Shown piece after piece: positions 22,063 to 29,475 of a stretch of DNA of 34,593 bases (position 1 is its first letter; the number at the start of each line of letters is the position of its first letter). Both the position numbers and the translations under genes were made by a program. The stretch comes from Chloroflexota bacterium. Its GTDB lineage: Bacteria > Chloroflexota > Dormibacteria > Dormibacterales > Dormibacteraceae. The notes under the pieces were generated by a model. The model worked only from the letters and a program-made list of their open reading frames with translations. It was not told where the DNA came from and searched no databases. The stretch covers positions 1 to 34,593 of the forward strand of contig VBEG01000040.1 in NCBI GenBank assembly GCA_005882115.1, given 5' to 3'.

Positions 22063-22311
22063 ATGGAAACTCAAAAGCTGAGCTTCGAGGACTTCAAGAA
22101 CATCATCGTCGAGCGCCTTGGATGCGAGCCCGAGCAGGTGACGATGGACGCTTCGTTCCAGGAGGACCTGAACGCCGACTCCCTCGACCTCGTCGAGCTG
22201 ATCTACGCGTTCGAAGAGAACACTGGTCTCGAGATCCCGGATGAGGACGCCGAAAAGATCACCACGGTCGGTCAGGCGTGGGAGTACATCCAGGAGAAGG
22301 CCGGCTCATAG
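22063..22311 (+). CDS. acpP: Acyl carrier protein
   Basis: The 82-aa acidic protein [20 protein letters not shown] has the 4'-phosphopantetheine site in [10 protein letters not shown] with Ser40, followed by [19 protein letters not shown] and VGQAWEYIQ. This is the fatty-acid synthesis carrier loaded by FabD. ATG 22063 fits the family N-terminus; the longer open frame upstream has no conservation. Its stop TAG overlaps an ATA codon (ATAG) at the probable start of rnc, with AGGAGAAGG just upstream, so the pair is translationally coupled. Confidence 0.96.
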   Translation: METQKLSFEDFKNIIVERLGCEPEQVTMDASFQEDLNADSLDLVELIYAFEENTGLEIPDEDAEKITTVGQAWEYIQEKAGS

Positions 22312-23222
22312 CACAGGCTTCCGCTGCACCGCTCGCACAGTCTCTGCAGCTTCTCCAACAAAAGATCGGAATCCACTTTCGCGACCCCGGGCTGCTGCTC
22401 GAAGCGGTCACCCACAGCTCGTTCGCCAATGAATCGCCTTCGGTTTCGCCGCGCGACAACGAGCGCCTCGAGTACCTCGGCGACGCTGTCCTGCAGCTGA
22501 TCACGGCCGAGTACCTCTACAAGCATCACCCCGGCGCGACCGAGGGCGAGCTCACGCAAACGCGCTCGGCGATGGTCAACACGAACACCCTCGCCCAGCT
22601 CGCGGAGCAGCTCGACCTCGGCAGCTACCTCTACCTCGGGAAGGGCATCGCCAAAGGCGGCGGCCGTAGTCTGAAGTCGCTGCTCGCGAACGCCTTCGAG
22701 GCGGTGCTCGGCGCGGTCTTCCTCGACGCCGGGTACGACGCGGCCTACCACTACTACCTGGACCGTTATCGCACCCTGCCGTCGCCGGTGCGTGACGAGA
22801 ACTTCAAGGGCAAGCTCCAGCAGGTCGCACAGGAACGCTTCGGCGAGACGCCGGTGTACGACAGCGAAGGCGCGCGAGTAGGCAACAGGCGCGAGTACAC
22901 ATCGGTCGTGTTCGCCGGCGCGGAGCCGCTCGGCACGGGCCATGGCGCGACCAAGCAGGAGGCCGAGCAGGACGCGGCGCGAGCGGCGCTCGAGACCCTG
23001 GTCGCTTCCGTCGTGGAAACCTCGGCCACCAAGCAGGCGAAGCCACGGACCCGCCGCTCGCCGCGCAAGCCGCGTGAGCCGCGTGCGGAGCCACGGCGGT
23101 CGCTGCCGGCGGCGGAGCAACCCGAGCCTGCCGAGGTCGTCAGGCTGCATCCCCTGGGCGACAACCACGAGCCGCCGGCCACCGAACCTCGCAGCCGCCA
23201 GTTCGGCGAACCGATCGACTAA
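22308..23222 (+). CDS. rnc: Ribonuclease III with an extended basic C-terminal tail
   Basis: RNase III cuts double-stranded RNA during rRNA and mRNA processing. The nuclease domain has the signature [14 protein letters not shown] with acidic metal ligands, [15 protein letters not shown] and [20 protein letters not shown]. The dsRNA-binding domain includes [19 protein letters not shown] and [17 protein letters not shown]. About 65 extra residues follow, rich in Arg, Pro and Glu ([20 protein letters not shown]). Two starts compete: ATA 22308, overlapping the acpP stop as ATAG with GAAGG 7 nt upstream (304 aa), and GTG 22278 inside acpP without a clear ribosome binding site (314 aa). ATA is chosen by the ribosome binding site and by analogy to neighbours, with modest confidence. 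Confidence 0.93.
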   Translation: MAQASAAPLAQSLQLLQQKIGIHFRDPGLLLEAVTHSSFANESPSVSPRDNERLEYLGDAVLQLITAEYLYKHHPGATEGELTQTRSAMVNTNTLAQLAEQLDLGSYLYLGKGIAKGGGRSLKSLLANAFEAVLGAVFLDAGYDAAYHYYLDRYRTLPSPVRDENFKGKLQQVAQERFGETPVYDSEGARVGNRREYTSVVFAGAEPLGTGHGATKQEAEQDAARAALETLVASVVETSATKQAKPRTRRSPRKPREPRAEPRRSLPAAEQPEPAEVVRLHPLGDNHEPPATEPRSRQFGEPID

Positions 23223-23235
23223 AAGTCCAACTCCT

Positions 23236-23269
23236 TCCCCTTTATGGGGAGGCGCCGGCGGAGCCGGCG
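23236..23269. repeat. REP-like palindromic element between rnc and smc
   Basis: Two hairpins lie side by side: TCCCC-TTTAT-GGGGA (23236-23250) and CGCCGGC-GGA-GCCGGCG (23253-23269). GGAGGGGCGAGCACG and a GGGTGAGGG tail follow. The composition and layout resemble dispersed REP-type palindromes found between genes in many GC-rich genomes. Only one copy is in the window, so dispersal cannot be shown. Confidence 0.45.
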
Positions 23270-23295
23270 GAGGGGCGAGCACGCCTTGTGGGTGA

Positions 23296-23325
23296 GGGTC
23301 AAGTGACCCCTACATCTGCTACCCT
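23296..23325 (+). promoter_or_regulatory. Inverted repeat GGGTCA-AG-TGACCC and -10 TACCCT before smc
   Basis: A perfect 14-bp inverted repeat (23296-23309) overlaps the region where the smc -35 would be. TACCCT (23320-23325) is 10 nt before the proposed TTG start at 23336. The inverted repeat could be an operator or simply part of the adjacent palindromic element. No regulator can be named. Confidence 0.35.
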
Positions 23326-23335
23326 GCCCGCCAGT

Positions 23336-26300
23336 TTGTTCTTAAGGTCCCTGCAATTGCTGGGCTTCAAAACCTTTGCCCGGCAGACCGAGATCCAGTT
23401 CGACGGCGGAGTCACCGCCATCGTCGGCCCCAACGGCTCCGGCAAGACGAACATCGTCGACGCCGTCAAGTGGGTGCTCGGCTCCGGCCAGGCGCGCGAC
23501 ATCCGCGGCCGCAAGATGGAAGAGGTCATCTATGTCGGCGGCGAGCGGCGTTCGCGTGCTTCGTTTGCCGAGGTGACCATGGTCTTCGACAACACCGCCC
23601 GACGGCTGCCGGTCGACTACCACGAGGTGGCGATCAAGCGCCGCGTCGAGCGCGATGGGGAGAGCGACTACTTCCTCAACGGCACCCGCGTGCGGCGTCG
23701 CGATCTGATCCATCTCCTGGCCTCAACCGGGCTCACGGTCGACTCCTACGCGATCATCGACCAGCACGACATCGAGCATATCGTCGTGTGCTCGCCGGGG
23801 GAGCGCAGGCAGCTTCTCGAGGAAGCGGCCCAGGTCCGCGGAGTCAAAACGCGGCGTCAAGAGGCTGTGGCAAAGCTCCAGGAGCTGGCGGCGAACCTGC
23901 TGCGCCTGGAGGACCTGAAGTCAGAGCTTGCACCTCGCCTGGAGACACTTCGCGGCCAGGCCGCGGCCGCACGGGAGGCCGCGGAGGCGGGCGCCCGATT
24001 GGAGCTGCTGCGAGGCAGCATCGTCTGGGAGGAGTGGCGCGAGGCGCGGGATGCGCACCGACGCGCCTCGACCCAGGCGCAAGGCCTGGAACGGCGTCTT
24101 ATCGAGGCGCGCGAACAAGCGAAGATCGCCGAAGAAGCGTTCCGGGTCGAGCGCGCGGCCATGCAGACGGCGCAGGACAGGCGGCTCGCCAGGCAGCGCA
24201 CCCTCGGACAGCTTCGTCTCCAGCTTTCCGACGCCGAACACCGGTTCCAGCTCGGTGAAGAGCGCGCCGCCAACCGGCGCGCCGTGGCCGAGGCCGCTCG
24301 CCTGTCGGACACCGAAAGTCGGGCGTTGCTGGACGCGGCTTCGGCGCTGCGCAGGCAGCTGGCGGATGAGCTTGCCCAGGCGGAACGCTCGATCGCATCA
24401 CCGGCCGATGTCGAACCGGCACCTGCCGAGCCGGACCCGGCGCCCGTCCGCGACGCCAGGCGAACCGCCGAAGACACCCGCCGCGCCGCGGTCGTCGCCG
24501 CATCGTCGCTTGCCTCGGTGCGAACGCGCCGCGAGTTCCTCGAGGAGCAGGCGGAGCGCGCGGCGAAAGCGGGCGCGGCCGCGGCCCTTCTCGCTGACGC
24601 CGAGGCCGAGCTTCGGCAAGCCGAGACGCGAACGCGCTCGGCGGAGGATGCCGCCGCGACGCTGGCAAGGCTGCGTGCCGAGCTGGACGGGATCGAGGCC
24701 CTCAGGCCTGCCTCCCCACAAGGCCTCCGGTTGGGGGACATCGTCACGGCCGCGCCCGGGTTCGAGGCGGCGCTGGCCGCCGTGCTGGGCCCGCTCGTGG
24801 ACGCGACCGCGGCTCCCGACGAGGAGGCGGCGTGGCGAGCAATCAGCGGCGCCGAGCGTCAGACGACCGCCGTGTTCCCCGTCGAGTCGCCGCCCCCCGA
24901 AGCCGGCTCGCTCTACGAGCACGTCTACGTTCGCGAGGGTTACGAGATCATCGTGCGGCGTTTGCTGGGCGGAGTGGTCGTCGGCCGCGAAGTCACGCGA
25001 GACGGCGTCTTTCGTGCCAGCGGAATGCTGCGGGCCGGCGCGGACCCAAGGACGGCGCTCGACGCGCGCAAGGCCGAGCTGCAAGAGGAGATCAGGACGC
25101 ACGAGCAGGACGCCGCCGATGCGTCGGATGCCACCCGAGTCGTCCAGTCGGCGCACGCGCGACTGGCCCAGCTGCGGAGCGAGGCCGCCGCGGCGCCGCG
25201 GCCGGATGAGGTGGCCAGGATGCTCGACACAGCGCGCGCCGCCGAGCGCGACGCCGAGCACCGGCTGGCAGATCTTGAGCGCGCCGCGGGTGCCGCTGAG
25301 GAGCGTGCCGGGGAGCTCGGACGTCAGTTGGACGCGCAGCTGCGGGAGGTTGCGCAGCAGCGAGCCGTCCTCGAGCAGCGTCAGCTCGAGCGCGCCCGAT
25401 GGCACGACCGGATCGATTCGTTGCGGAGGCAGCACTCGCTGGTTGAGGAAGACGTCGCGCGGTTGACGGCGGGATCTGAGGAACGCCTGCGTCACCTTCA
25501 CGAGGCTGAGCACGCTGCGGTTGCCGCCGTCGAGGCGCTGCCGGACCTCCGCGCGAGTGCTCATAGCGCGCGCGAGGCGCTCGCCGCGGCGGAGCAGGAC
25601 GCGCCGGAGGACGAAGCCGGGATGGCGGAGAGCGCCAAGCAGCTGGTCGCGCTCGAGGAAGCTCGCATCGACGCGCGTTTGCGTACGGGCACGCTGGAGG
25701 GCAACCTCGAGCTGATCACGCGCGAGGCGGAGCTCCTGCAAGCGCGCATGGACGAGATCCGTTCGCGAATGCCAGACGGGGTAGCACCCGAGGAGATCCC
25801 TGGCGGCAAGTCGCGCGAGCGCGAGATGCGCGCCCTCGAGCGCCGTCTGGAAGAGATCGGCCCCACGAACGCACTCGCCGACTCGGAGTTTCGCGAGCTG
25901 GAGGAGCGCTATCGCAACCTCGCCGAGCAGCTCGAAGACATCACCGCCGCGCGGACCGACCTCGAAGACCTGATCGGGAAGCTTCGCGAAGAGGAGGAGT
26001 CGCGCTACGAGGCCGTCTTCGGCGCGGTCGCGGCCAACTTCCACGAGTACTTCTCTCAGCTGAATCCCGGAGGTCGCGCGACGCTGCGACACGCGGATGG
26101 CGATGACGGTCCGCGCACCGGGGTCGAGATCCTCGTCCAGCCGCCGCGCAAGCGACTGCAAAACGTCACCCTGCTCTCGTCCGGCGAGCGTTCGCTTGCG
26201 GCCCTTGCCCTGGTGCTTGCGCTCGACGAGGTGAACCCCAGTCCCTTCACGATCCTGGACGAGGTGGACGCCGCGCTCGACGACGCGAACGTCGACCGCT

Positions 26301-26497
26301 TCGGCCAGATGGTGGCGCGGCTCGGAGCCGAGCGTCAGTTCCTCGTCATCACGCACAACCACGTGACGATGTCGTACGCGTCGACGCTGTACGGCATCCA
26401 CCTCGACGAGAGCGGCTCCTCGCACCTGGTGTCGGTCCGGCTCGACGATATCCGCAAGCCGGCGTCGCGCGCCGCGACCACAGCGCAAGCAGGCTGA
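23336..26497 (+). CDS. smc: Chromosome segregation protein SMC
   Basis: SMC forms the condensin ring that organises the chromosome. TTG 23336 gives the family start FLRSLQLLGFKTFARQTEI; the open frame begins further up (GTG 23288), but that stretch contains palindromes and is not conserved. Walker A GPNGSGKT is at 31-38, followed by IRGRKMEEVIYVGGERR. Long coiled coils flank a hinge (about residues 450-560). The C-terminal head has the signature LLSSGERSLAALALVLAL (LSSGE instead of LSGGE) and Walker B FTILDEVDAALDD. At 1053 aa it is shorter than the usual ~1180, mainly in the coiled coils. The stop TGA overlaps the CTG that begins FtsY homology. Confidence 0.93.
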   Translation: MFLRSLQLLGFKTFARQTEIQFDGGVTAIVGPNGSGKTNIVDAVKWVLGSGQARDIRGRKMEEVIYVGGERRSRASFAEVTMVFDNTARRLPVDYHEVAIKRRVERDGESDYFLNGTRVRRRDLIHLLASTGLTVDSYAIIDQHDIEHIVVCSPGERRQLLEEAAQVRGVKTRRQEAVAKLQELAANLLRLEDLKSELAPRLETLRGQAAAAREAAEAGARLELLRGSIVWEEWREARDAHRRASTQAQGLERRLIEAREQAKIAEEAFRVERAAMQTAQDRRLARQRTLGQLRLQLSDAEHRFQLGEERAANRRAVAEAARLSDTESRALLDAASALRRQLADELAQAERSIASPADVEPAPAEPDPAPVRDARRTAEDTRRAAVVAASSLASVRTRREFLEEQAERAAKAGAAAALLADAEAELRQAETRTRSAEDAAATLARLRAELDGIEALRPASPQGLRLGDIVTAAPGFEAALAAVLGPLVDATAAPDEEAAWRAISGAERQTTAVFPVESPPPEAGSLYEHVYVREGYEIIVRRLLGGVVVGREVTRDGVFRASGMLRAGADPRTALDARKAELQEEIRTHEQDAADASDATRVVQSAHARLAQLRSEAAAAPRPDEVARMLDTARAAERDAEHRLADLERAAGAAEERAGELGRQLDAQLREVAQQRAVLEQRQLERARWHDRIDSLRRQHSLVEEDVARLTAGSEERLRHLHEAEHAAVAAVEALPDLRASAHSAREALAAAEQDAPEDEAGMAESAKQLVALEEARIDARLRTGTLEGNLELITREAELLQARMDEIRSRMPDGVAPEEIPGGKSREREMRALERRLEEIGPTNALADSEFRELEERYRNLAEQLEDITAARTDLEDLIGKLREEEESRYEAVFGAVAANFHEYFSQLNPGGRATLRHADGDDGPRTGVEILVQPPRKRLQNVTLLSSGERSLAALALVLALDEVNPSPFTILDEVDAALDDANVDRFGQMVARLGAERQFLVITHNHVTMSYASTLYGIHLDESGSSHLVSVRLDDIRKPASRAATTAQAG

Positions 26498-27375
26498 GCC
26501 TCTGGGACCGCGTCGGTAGCCGGACTCGGAACGCCCTCGCGGCCGGACTTCGCGCGCTCAGTCCACCGCTGGCGGACGGGTACTACGCGGAGCTGGAGGA
26601 GGTGCTCATCGCAGCCGATGTCGGACCGGCGATGGCGTCCCGGATCGCATCGGGAATGAGGTCGAGCGCGCCGCGCACGAAAGATGAAGCGCTCGACGCG
26701 CTGGTTCGCGTCGCGGCGGGCCTCATGTCGAAGCAATCGCGCGAGTTAAATCTCGCCGGCAAGCCTGCATGCGTGCTTCTGTACGGGGTCAACGGCGCGG
26801 GCAAGACGACCACCGCGGGCAAGCTGGCCCACCGGCTCCGCGAGCAGGGAAGAAATCCCCTGGTGGTGGCGGCCGACACATACCGGGCGGCAGGCATCGA
26901 GCAGATGGTGATGTGGGCGGAACGGGCCGGGGTGCAGCACTTCGAGGGCACCCGCGGCGCCGATCCAGCGTCGGTCGTCTTCGAAGGCATCCAGGTCGCT
27001 GTCAAGCGCGGGCTTGATGTCGTCATCGCCGACACCGCGGGCCGGCTGCAGACGCAGCGGAATCTCCTGGAGGAGCTGGGCAAGATCGGGCGGGTCGCGA
27101 CCAAGGCGCTCGAAGGCGCCCCCTACGAATCGCTGCTGGTGCTCGACGGCGTGCTGGGACTGTCCAACCTCGTCCAGGCCCGAGAGTTCAACAAGGCGAT
27201 TCCCATGACCGGTCTCGCGCTGACCAAGCTCGACAGCAGCGCGAAGGGCGGCGCCGTGATCCCGATCGAGTCTGAGCTCAACGTGCCGGTCAAGCTGGCC
27301 GGCGTAGGCGAAGACATCGCCGACATCGAGCCATTCGACGCGGCGGCCTTCGTCCGTGCGATCTTCGAAGGATGA
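26494..27375 (+). CDS. ftsY: Signal recognition particle receptor FtsY; probable CTG start
   Basis: FtsY is the SRP receptor GTPase at the membrane. The NG domain is complete: N-domain helices SLWDRVGSRTRNALAAGLRA and YYAELEEVLIAADVG, G1 GVNGAGKTTT, AADTYRAAGIEQM, G3 DTAGRLQTQ, G4 TKLD and the closing GEDIADIEPFDA. The acidic N-terminal domain is absent. The first canonical in-frame start (GTG 26602) would remove the N-domain helices. CTG 26494 overlaps the smc stop as CTGA and gives 293 aa beginning M-SLWDRV, the expected start. Only a weak Shine-Dalgarno (AAGCAGG) precedes it. Gene identity is certain; the CTG start is a strong inference. Confidence 0.93.
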   Translation: MSLWDRVGSRTRNALAAGLRALSPPLADGYYAELEEVLIAADVGPAMASRIASGMRSSAPRTKDEALDALVRVAAGLMSKQSRELNLAGKPACVLLYGVNGAGKTTTAGKLAHRLREQGRNPLVVAADTYRAAGIEQMVMWAERAGVQHFEGTRGADPASVVFEGIQVAVKRGLDVVIADTAGRLQTQRNLLEELGKIGRVATKALEGAPYESLLVLDGVLGLSNLVQAREFNKAIPMTGLALTKLDSSAKGGAVIPIESELNVPVKLAGVGEDIADIEPFDAAAFVRAIFEG

Positions 27376-28073
27376 TCGCGGATCCCCACTGCCACACGCT
27401 CGCCTCGGACGGCATGGTCAGTCCGGCCGAGCTCGTCCAAGCGGCCCTGCAGGCTCAACTCGACCTGATTGCGCTCACCGACCACGACACGATGGCCTCG
27501 GTCCAGACGACGCAGGACCTCGGCAAGGAGGCAGGCCTGATCGTCGTGGCGGGCCAGGAGATCACCACGAAGTGGCCCGCACAAACTCACATCGTGGGCT
27601 GGTTCCTCTCGGAACCGGTGCGACGCGGCATGTCAATTGAGGAGACGGTGGCCGCGATCCACGACCAGGGCGCGCTGGCGATCGTTCCTCACCCATTCAT
27701 GCCCGTTTACTTCGGCTCGATCCAGCCCGAGATGCTGCGCCGCCTGATCGACAAGCACAAGGTCGACGGGATCGAGATGGTCTCCACGGTCCCGATCGGC
27801 GCCCACCGCCGGCGGCAGCTCGAGGAGTTCTACGCCGCCAACCGCGAGCTGTTGGGAGCCGCGATCGGCGGCAGCGACTGTCATTTTGGCTCTCATGACA
27901 TCGCGTCCGCGGTCACGGAGTACGAAGGTGATTTCAGGAGCGCGGTCGAATCATGTCGCACGAGACCAAGGCGTTTGCGCAGGGCCGGCTTTCCGCCGGC
28001 AGACGTCTATGCCCGCCAACAGTATCGGGCGTTGGTCCAGCTACCCCTGCGTCGTCTGCGCGGCGAGCTCTAG
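27372..28073 (+). CDS. PHP-domain phosphoesterase
   Basis: The 233-aa product has the four PHP metal motifs: DPHCHTLASDG (4-14), ALTDHDT (34-40), VPHPF (about residue 107) and GGSDCHF. Proteins of this group hydrolyse small phosphoesters such as 3',5'-bisphosphonucleosides; substrate here is unknown. ATG 27372 overlaps the ftsY stop as ATGA, so it is translated with ftsY. The C-terminal ~35 residues are Arg-rich and overlap the convergent IMPase gene by 33 nt. It is an unusual insertion between ftsY and ylxM-ffh compared with the usual gene order. Confidence 0.85.
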   Translation: MIADPHCHTLASDGMVSPAELVQAALQAQLDLIALTDHDTMASVQTTQDLGKEAGLIVVAGQEITTKWPAQTHIVGWFLSEPVRRGMSIEETVAAIHDQGALAIVPHPFMPVYFGSIQPEMLRRLIDKHKVDGIEMVSTVPIGAHRRRQLEEFYAANRELLGAAIGGSDCHFGSHDIASAVTEYEGDFRSAVESCRTRPRRLRRAGFPPADVYARQQYRALVQLPLRRLRGEL

Positions 28074-28823
28074 CAGCACTTCGTGCACGTCGGGCGCCGC
28101 GGCGAGAATGTCGCCGGTGTCGATCCAGGCGTCGCCGCCTGACCAGTCGGTCGCACGCCCCCCGACCTCGACCACCATGACGGCGCCGGCGGCCACGTCC
28201 CACGTATCGAGGCCAAGCTCGAAGAACCCGTCGAACGTCCCCGACGCCGTCCACGCGAGGTCGAGCGCCGCCGCGCCGGCGCGGCGGAGGTCTTCAAACC
28301 TCGCAAGGGCGTGGTTGAACATCGGGAGGTAGCGGGGAAGGAGTCCTTTGTTGCGGAAGGGAAATCCGGTGGCGACGACCGCCCTCGCGGGTTCGAGTTC
28401 ACGATGCGGGGGAAGGCGCTCGCCGTTCAGGGACGCCCCACCACCTCTGGCAGCCGTGAACTCCAGCCGCAAAAAAGGCGCGAGGACGACGCCGACCACA
28501 GGCCGGCCGGCATCCAGCAACGCGACCGAGACGCCGACGCTGGGAAATCCACGGGTGAAGTTCGTCGTGCCGTCGAGTGGATCGACCGCCCACATCGTGG
28601 AAGCGCGCGCACCCCCGCGTTCCTCGGCCAGGACCGCGATACCAGGAGCTTCGCGAGCGAGCACCTCTAGAATCGCCGACTCGGAGCGGCGGTCGGTCGC
28701 GGTCACATAGTCGCCGCGCCCTTTCAGCTCTGCCGCGATTCCAGGATGGGCGAGACCGGACTCGAGGAGGACAGCCGCGCCCGCGCGCGCCGCGCGCAGA
28801 GCGACGGGTAGGAGGTCGCTCAG
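28041..28823 (-). CDS. Inositol monophosphatase-family protein; probable CTG start
   Basis: The enzyme family dephosphorylates inositol phosphates or related sugar and adenosine phosphates using Mg. Motifs are intact: DYVTATDRRSE, AVLAEERGG with the metal-binding Glu pair, WAVDPLDGTTNFTRGFPSVG, and the C-terminal FDGFFELGLDTWDVAAGAV. The conserved N-terminal helix LLPVALRAARAGAAVLLE needs a start near 28823. There the only candidate is CTG, overlapping the stop of the upstream Lrp-like gene as CTGA. Canonical starts in frame occur only deep inside that gene and would add unrelated residues. A weak AGGA lies 4 nt upstream. From CTG the protein is 260 aa, typical for the family. Transcribed with the Lrp-like gene. 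Confidence 0.87.
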   Translation of the reverse strand: MSDLLPVALRAARAGAAVLLESGLAHPGIAAELKGRGDYVTATDRRSESAILEVLAREAPGIAVLAEERGGARASTMWAVDPLDGTTNFTRGFPSVGVSVALLDAGRPVVGVVLAPFLRLEFTAARGGGASLNGERLPPHRELEPARAVVATGFPFRNKGLLPRYLPMFNHALARFEDLRRAGAAALDLAWTASGTFDGFFELGLDTWDVAAGAVMVVEVGGRATDWSGGDAWIDTGDILAAAPDVHEVLLELAAQTTQG

Positions 28824-29110
28824 GAGGTCCTGTCTTCCAGTCCCAGGCCGAACATCGCCTCCAGGTCGTGGGCCGAGAACTGCTGGAACGCGACCATCGT
28901 CTGCGTGCGCTCGATGCCGTCGAGCCTGGTCAGGTGATGGGTCACAACCTTGGCCAGGTCCTCGTGCTCGCGCACCCGTGCGACCGCGATGAAGTCCCAC
29001 TCGCCGGTGACTGTGTAGACCTCGGCCACGCCTTCGACGTCGGCCAGCTCCGCTCCCAGGTGGGTCAGCCCGTCGCGCGTCGACTTGACGAGGATGAAAG
29101 CCGTAAGCAT
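28820..29110 (-). CDS. Stand-alone Lrp/AsnC ligand-binding (RAM) domain protein
   Basis: The 96-aa product MLTAFILVKSTRDGLTHLGA contains only the alpha/beta RAM domain of Lrp/AsnC regulators: VEGVAEVYTVTGEWDFIAVARV and LDGIERTQTMVAFQQFS. There is no helix-turn-helix. Such proteins bind amino acids and may modulate full-length Lrp regulators or act as sensors. ATG 29110 was chosen over an upstream in-frame start because homology starts at MLTAFI and the promoter lies just upstream. It is followed by the IMPase gene with a CTGA overlap. Confidence 0.82.
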   Translation of the reverse strand: MLTAFILVKSTRDGLTHLGAELADVEGVAEVYTVTGEWDFIAVARVREHEDLAKVVTHHLTRLDGIERTQTMVAFQQFSAHDLEAMFGLGLEDRTS

Positions 29111-29151
29111 GGCTCGAGGGCATTCTAGTCGCACTGCTAAACTGTCAAGGC
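29111..29151. promoter_or_regulatory. Divergent promoters for the Lrp-like gene (minus) and ylxM-ffh (plus)
   Basis: On the minus strand, a perfect TTGACA -35 (plus-strand 29143-29148) and TAGAAT -10 (29122-29127) are 15 bp apart, 11 nt before the ATG at 29110. On the plus strand an extended -10, TG-C-TAAACT (29135-29143), ends 8 nt before the ylxM ATG at 29152, predicting a leader of ~2 nt. The minus -35 and plus -10 touch at 29143, so the two polymerases would compete. Confidence 0.55.
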
Positions 29152-29475
29152 ATGGCACTTGACACCCTGCAGGCTCGGGGCCGCACTCTCGCGCTCTACG
29201 AGCGATACGGAGCCCTTCTTACCGAGCACCAGCGCCAGGTGATCGACCTCTATCTGCGCAGCGACTGGTCGCTTGCGGAGATCGCTTCGCACCAGGGCAC
29301 GTCGAGGGCCGCGGTGCACGACATCGTGCGTCGTTCCACGCTCGCCCTCCAGGCATATGAGAAGCGCCTCGGCCTGCTCGGCGAGTCCGCCCGCCGGCGG
29401 CGCGCGGTGGAAGCCCTGGAGCGCGAGCTGAACGGCTTGAAGCGACGCCTCGCCCGCATCGAAGGTGACGTTTAG
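29152..29475 (+). CDS. ylxM: YlxM/p13-family helix-turn-helix protein (UPF0122)
   Basis: The 107-aa protein matches YlxM, a sigma-like DNA-binding protein that associates with SRP components in Firmicutes. The pattern ERYGALLTEHQRQVIDLYL, SLAEIASHQGTSRAAVHDIV (helix-turn-helix) and an extended C-terminal helix with LERELNGLKRRLARIE is characteristic. The ATG is two nt from the predicted transcription start, and the stop TAG directly precedes the ffh ATG. The ylxM-ffh pairing is a Firmicutes/Chloroflexota-type arrangement. Confidence 0.9.
   Translation: MALDTLQARGRTLALYERYGALLTEHQRQVIDLYLRSDWSLAEIASHQGTSRAAVHDIVRRSTLALQAYEKRLGLLGESARRRRAVEALERELNGLKRRLARIEGDV

Noticed and set aside
24398-26488. 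Long minus-strand open frame (696 codons) opposite smc
   Set aside because: No recognisable domain; it mirrors the codon pattern of the SMC coiled coils on the plus strand.
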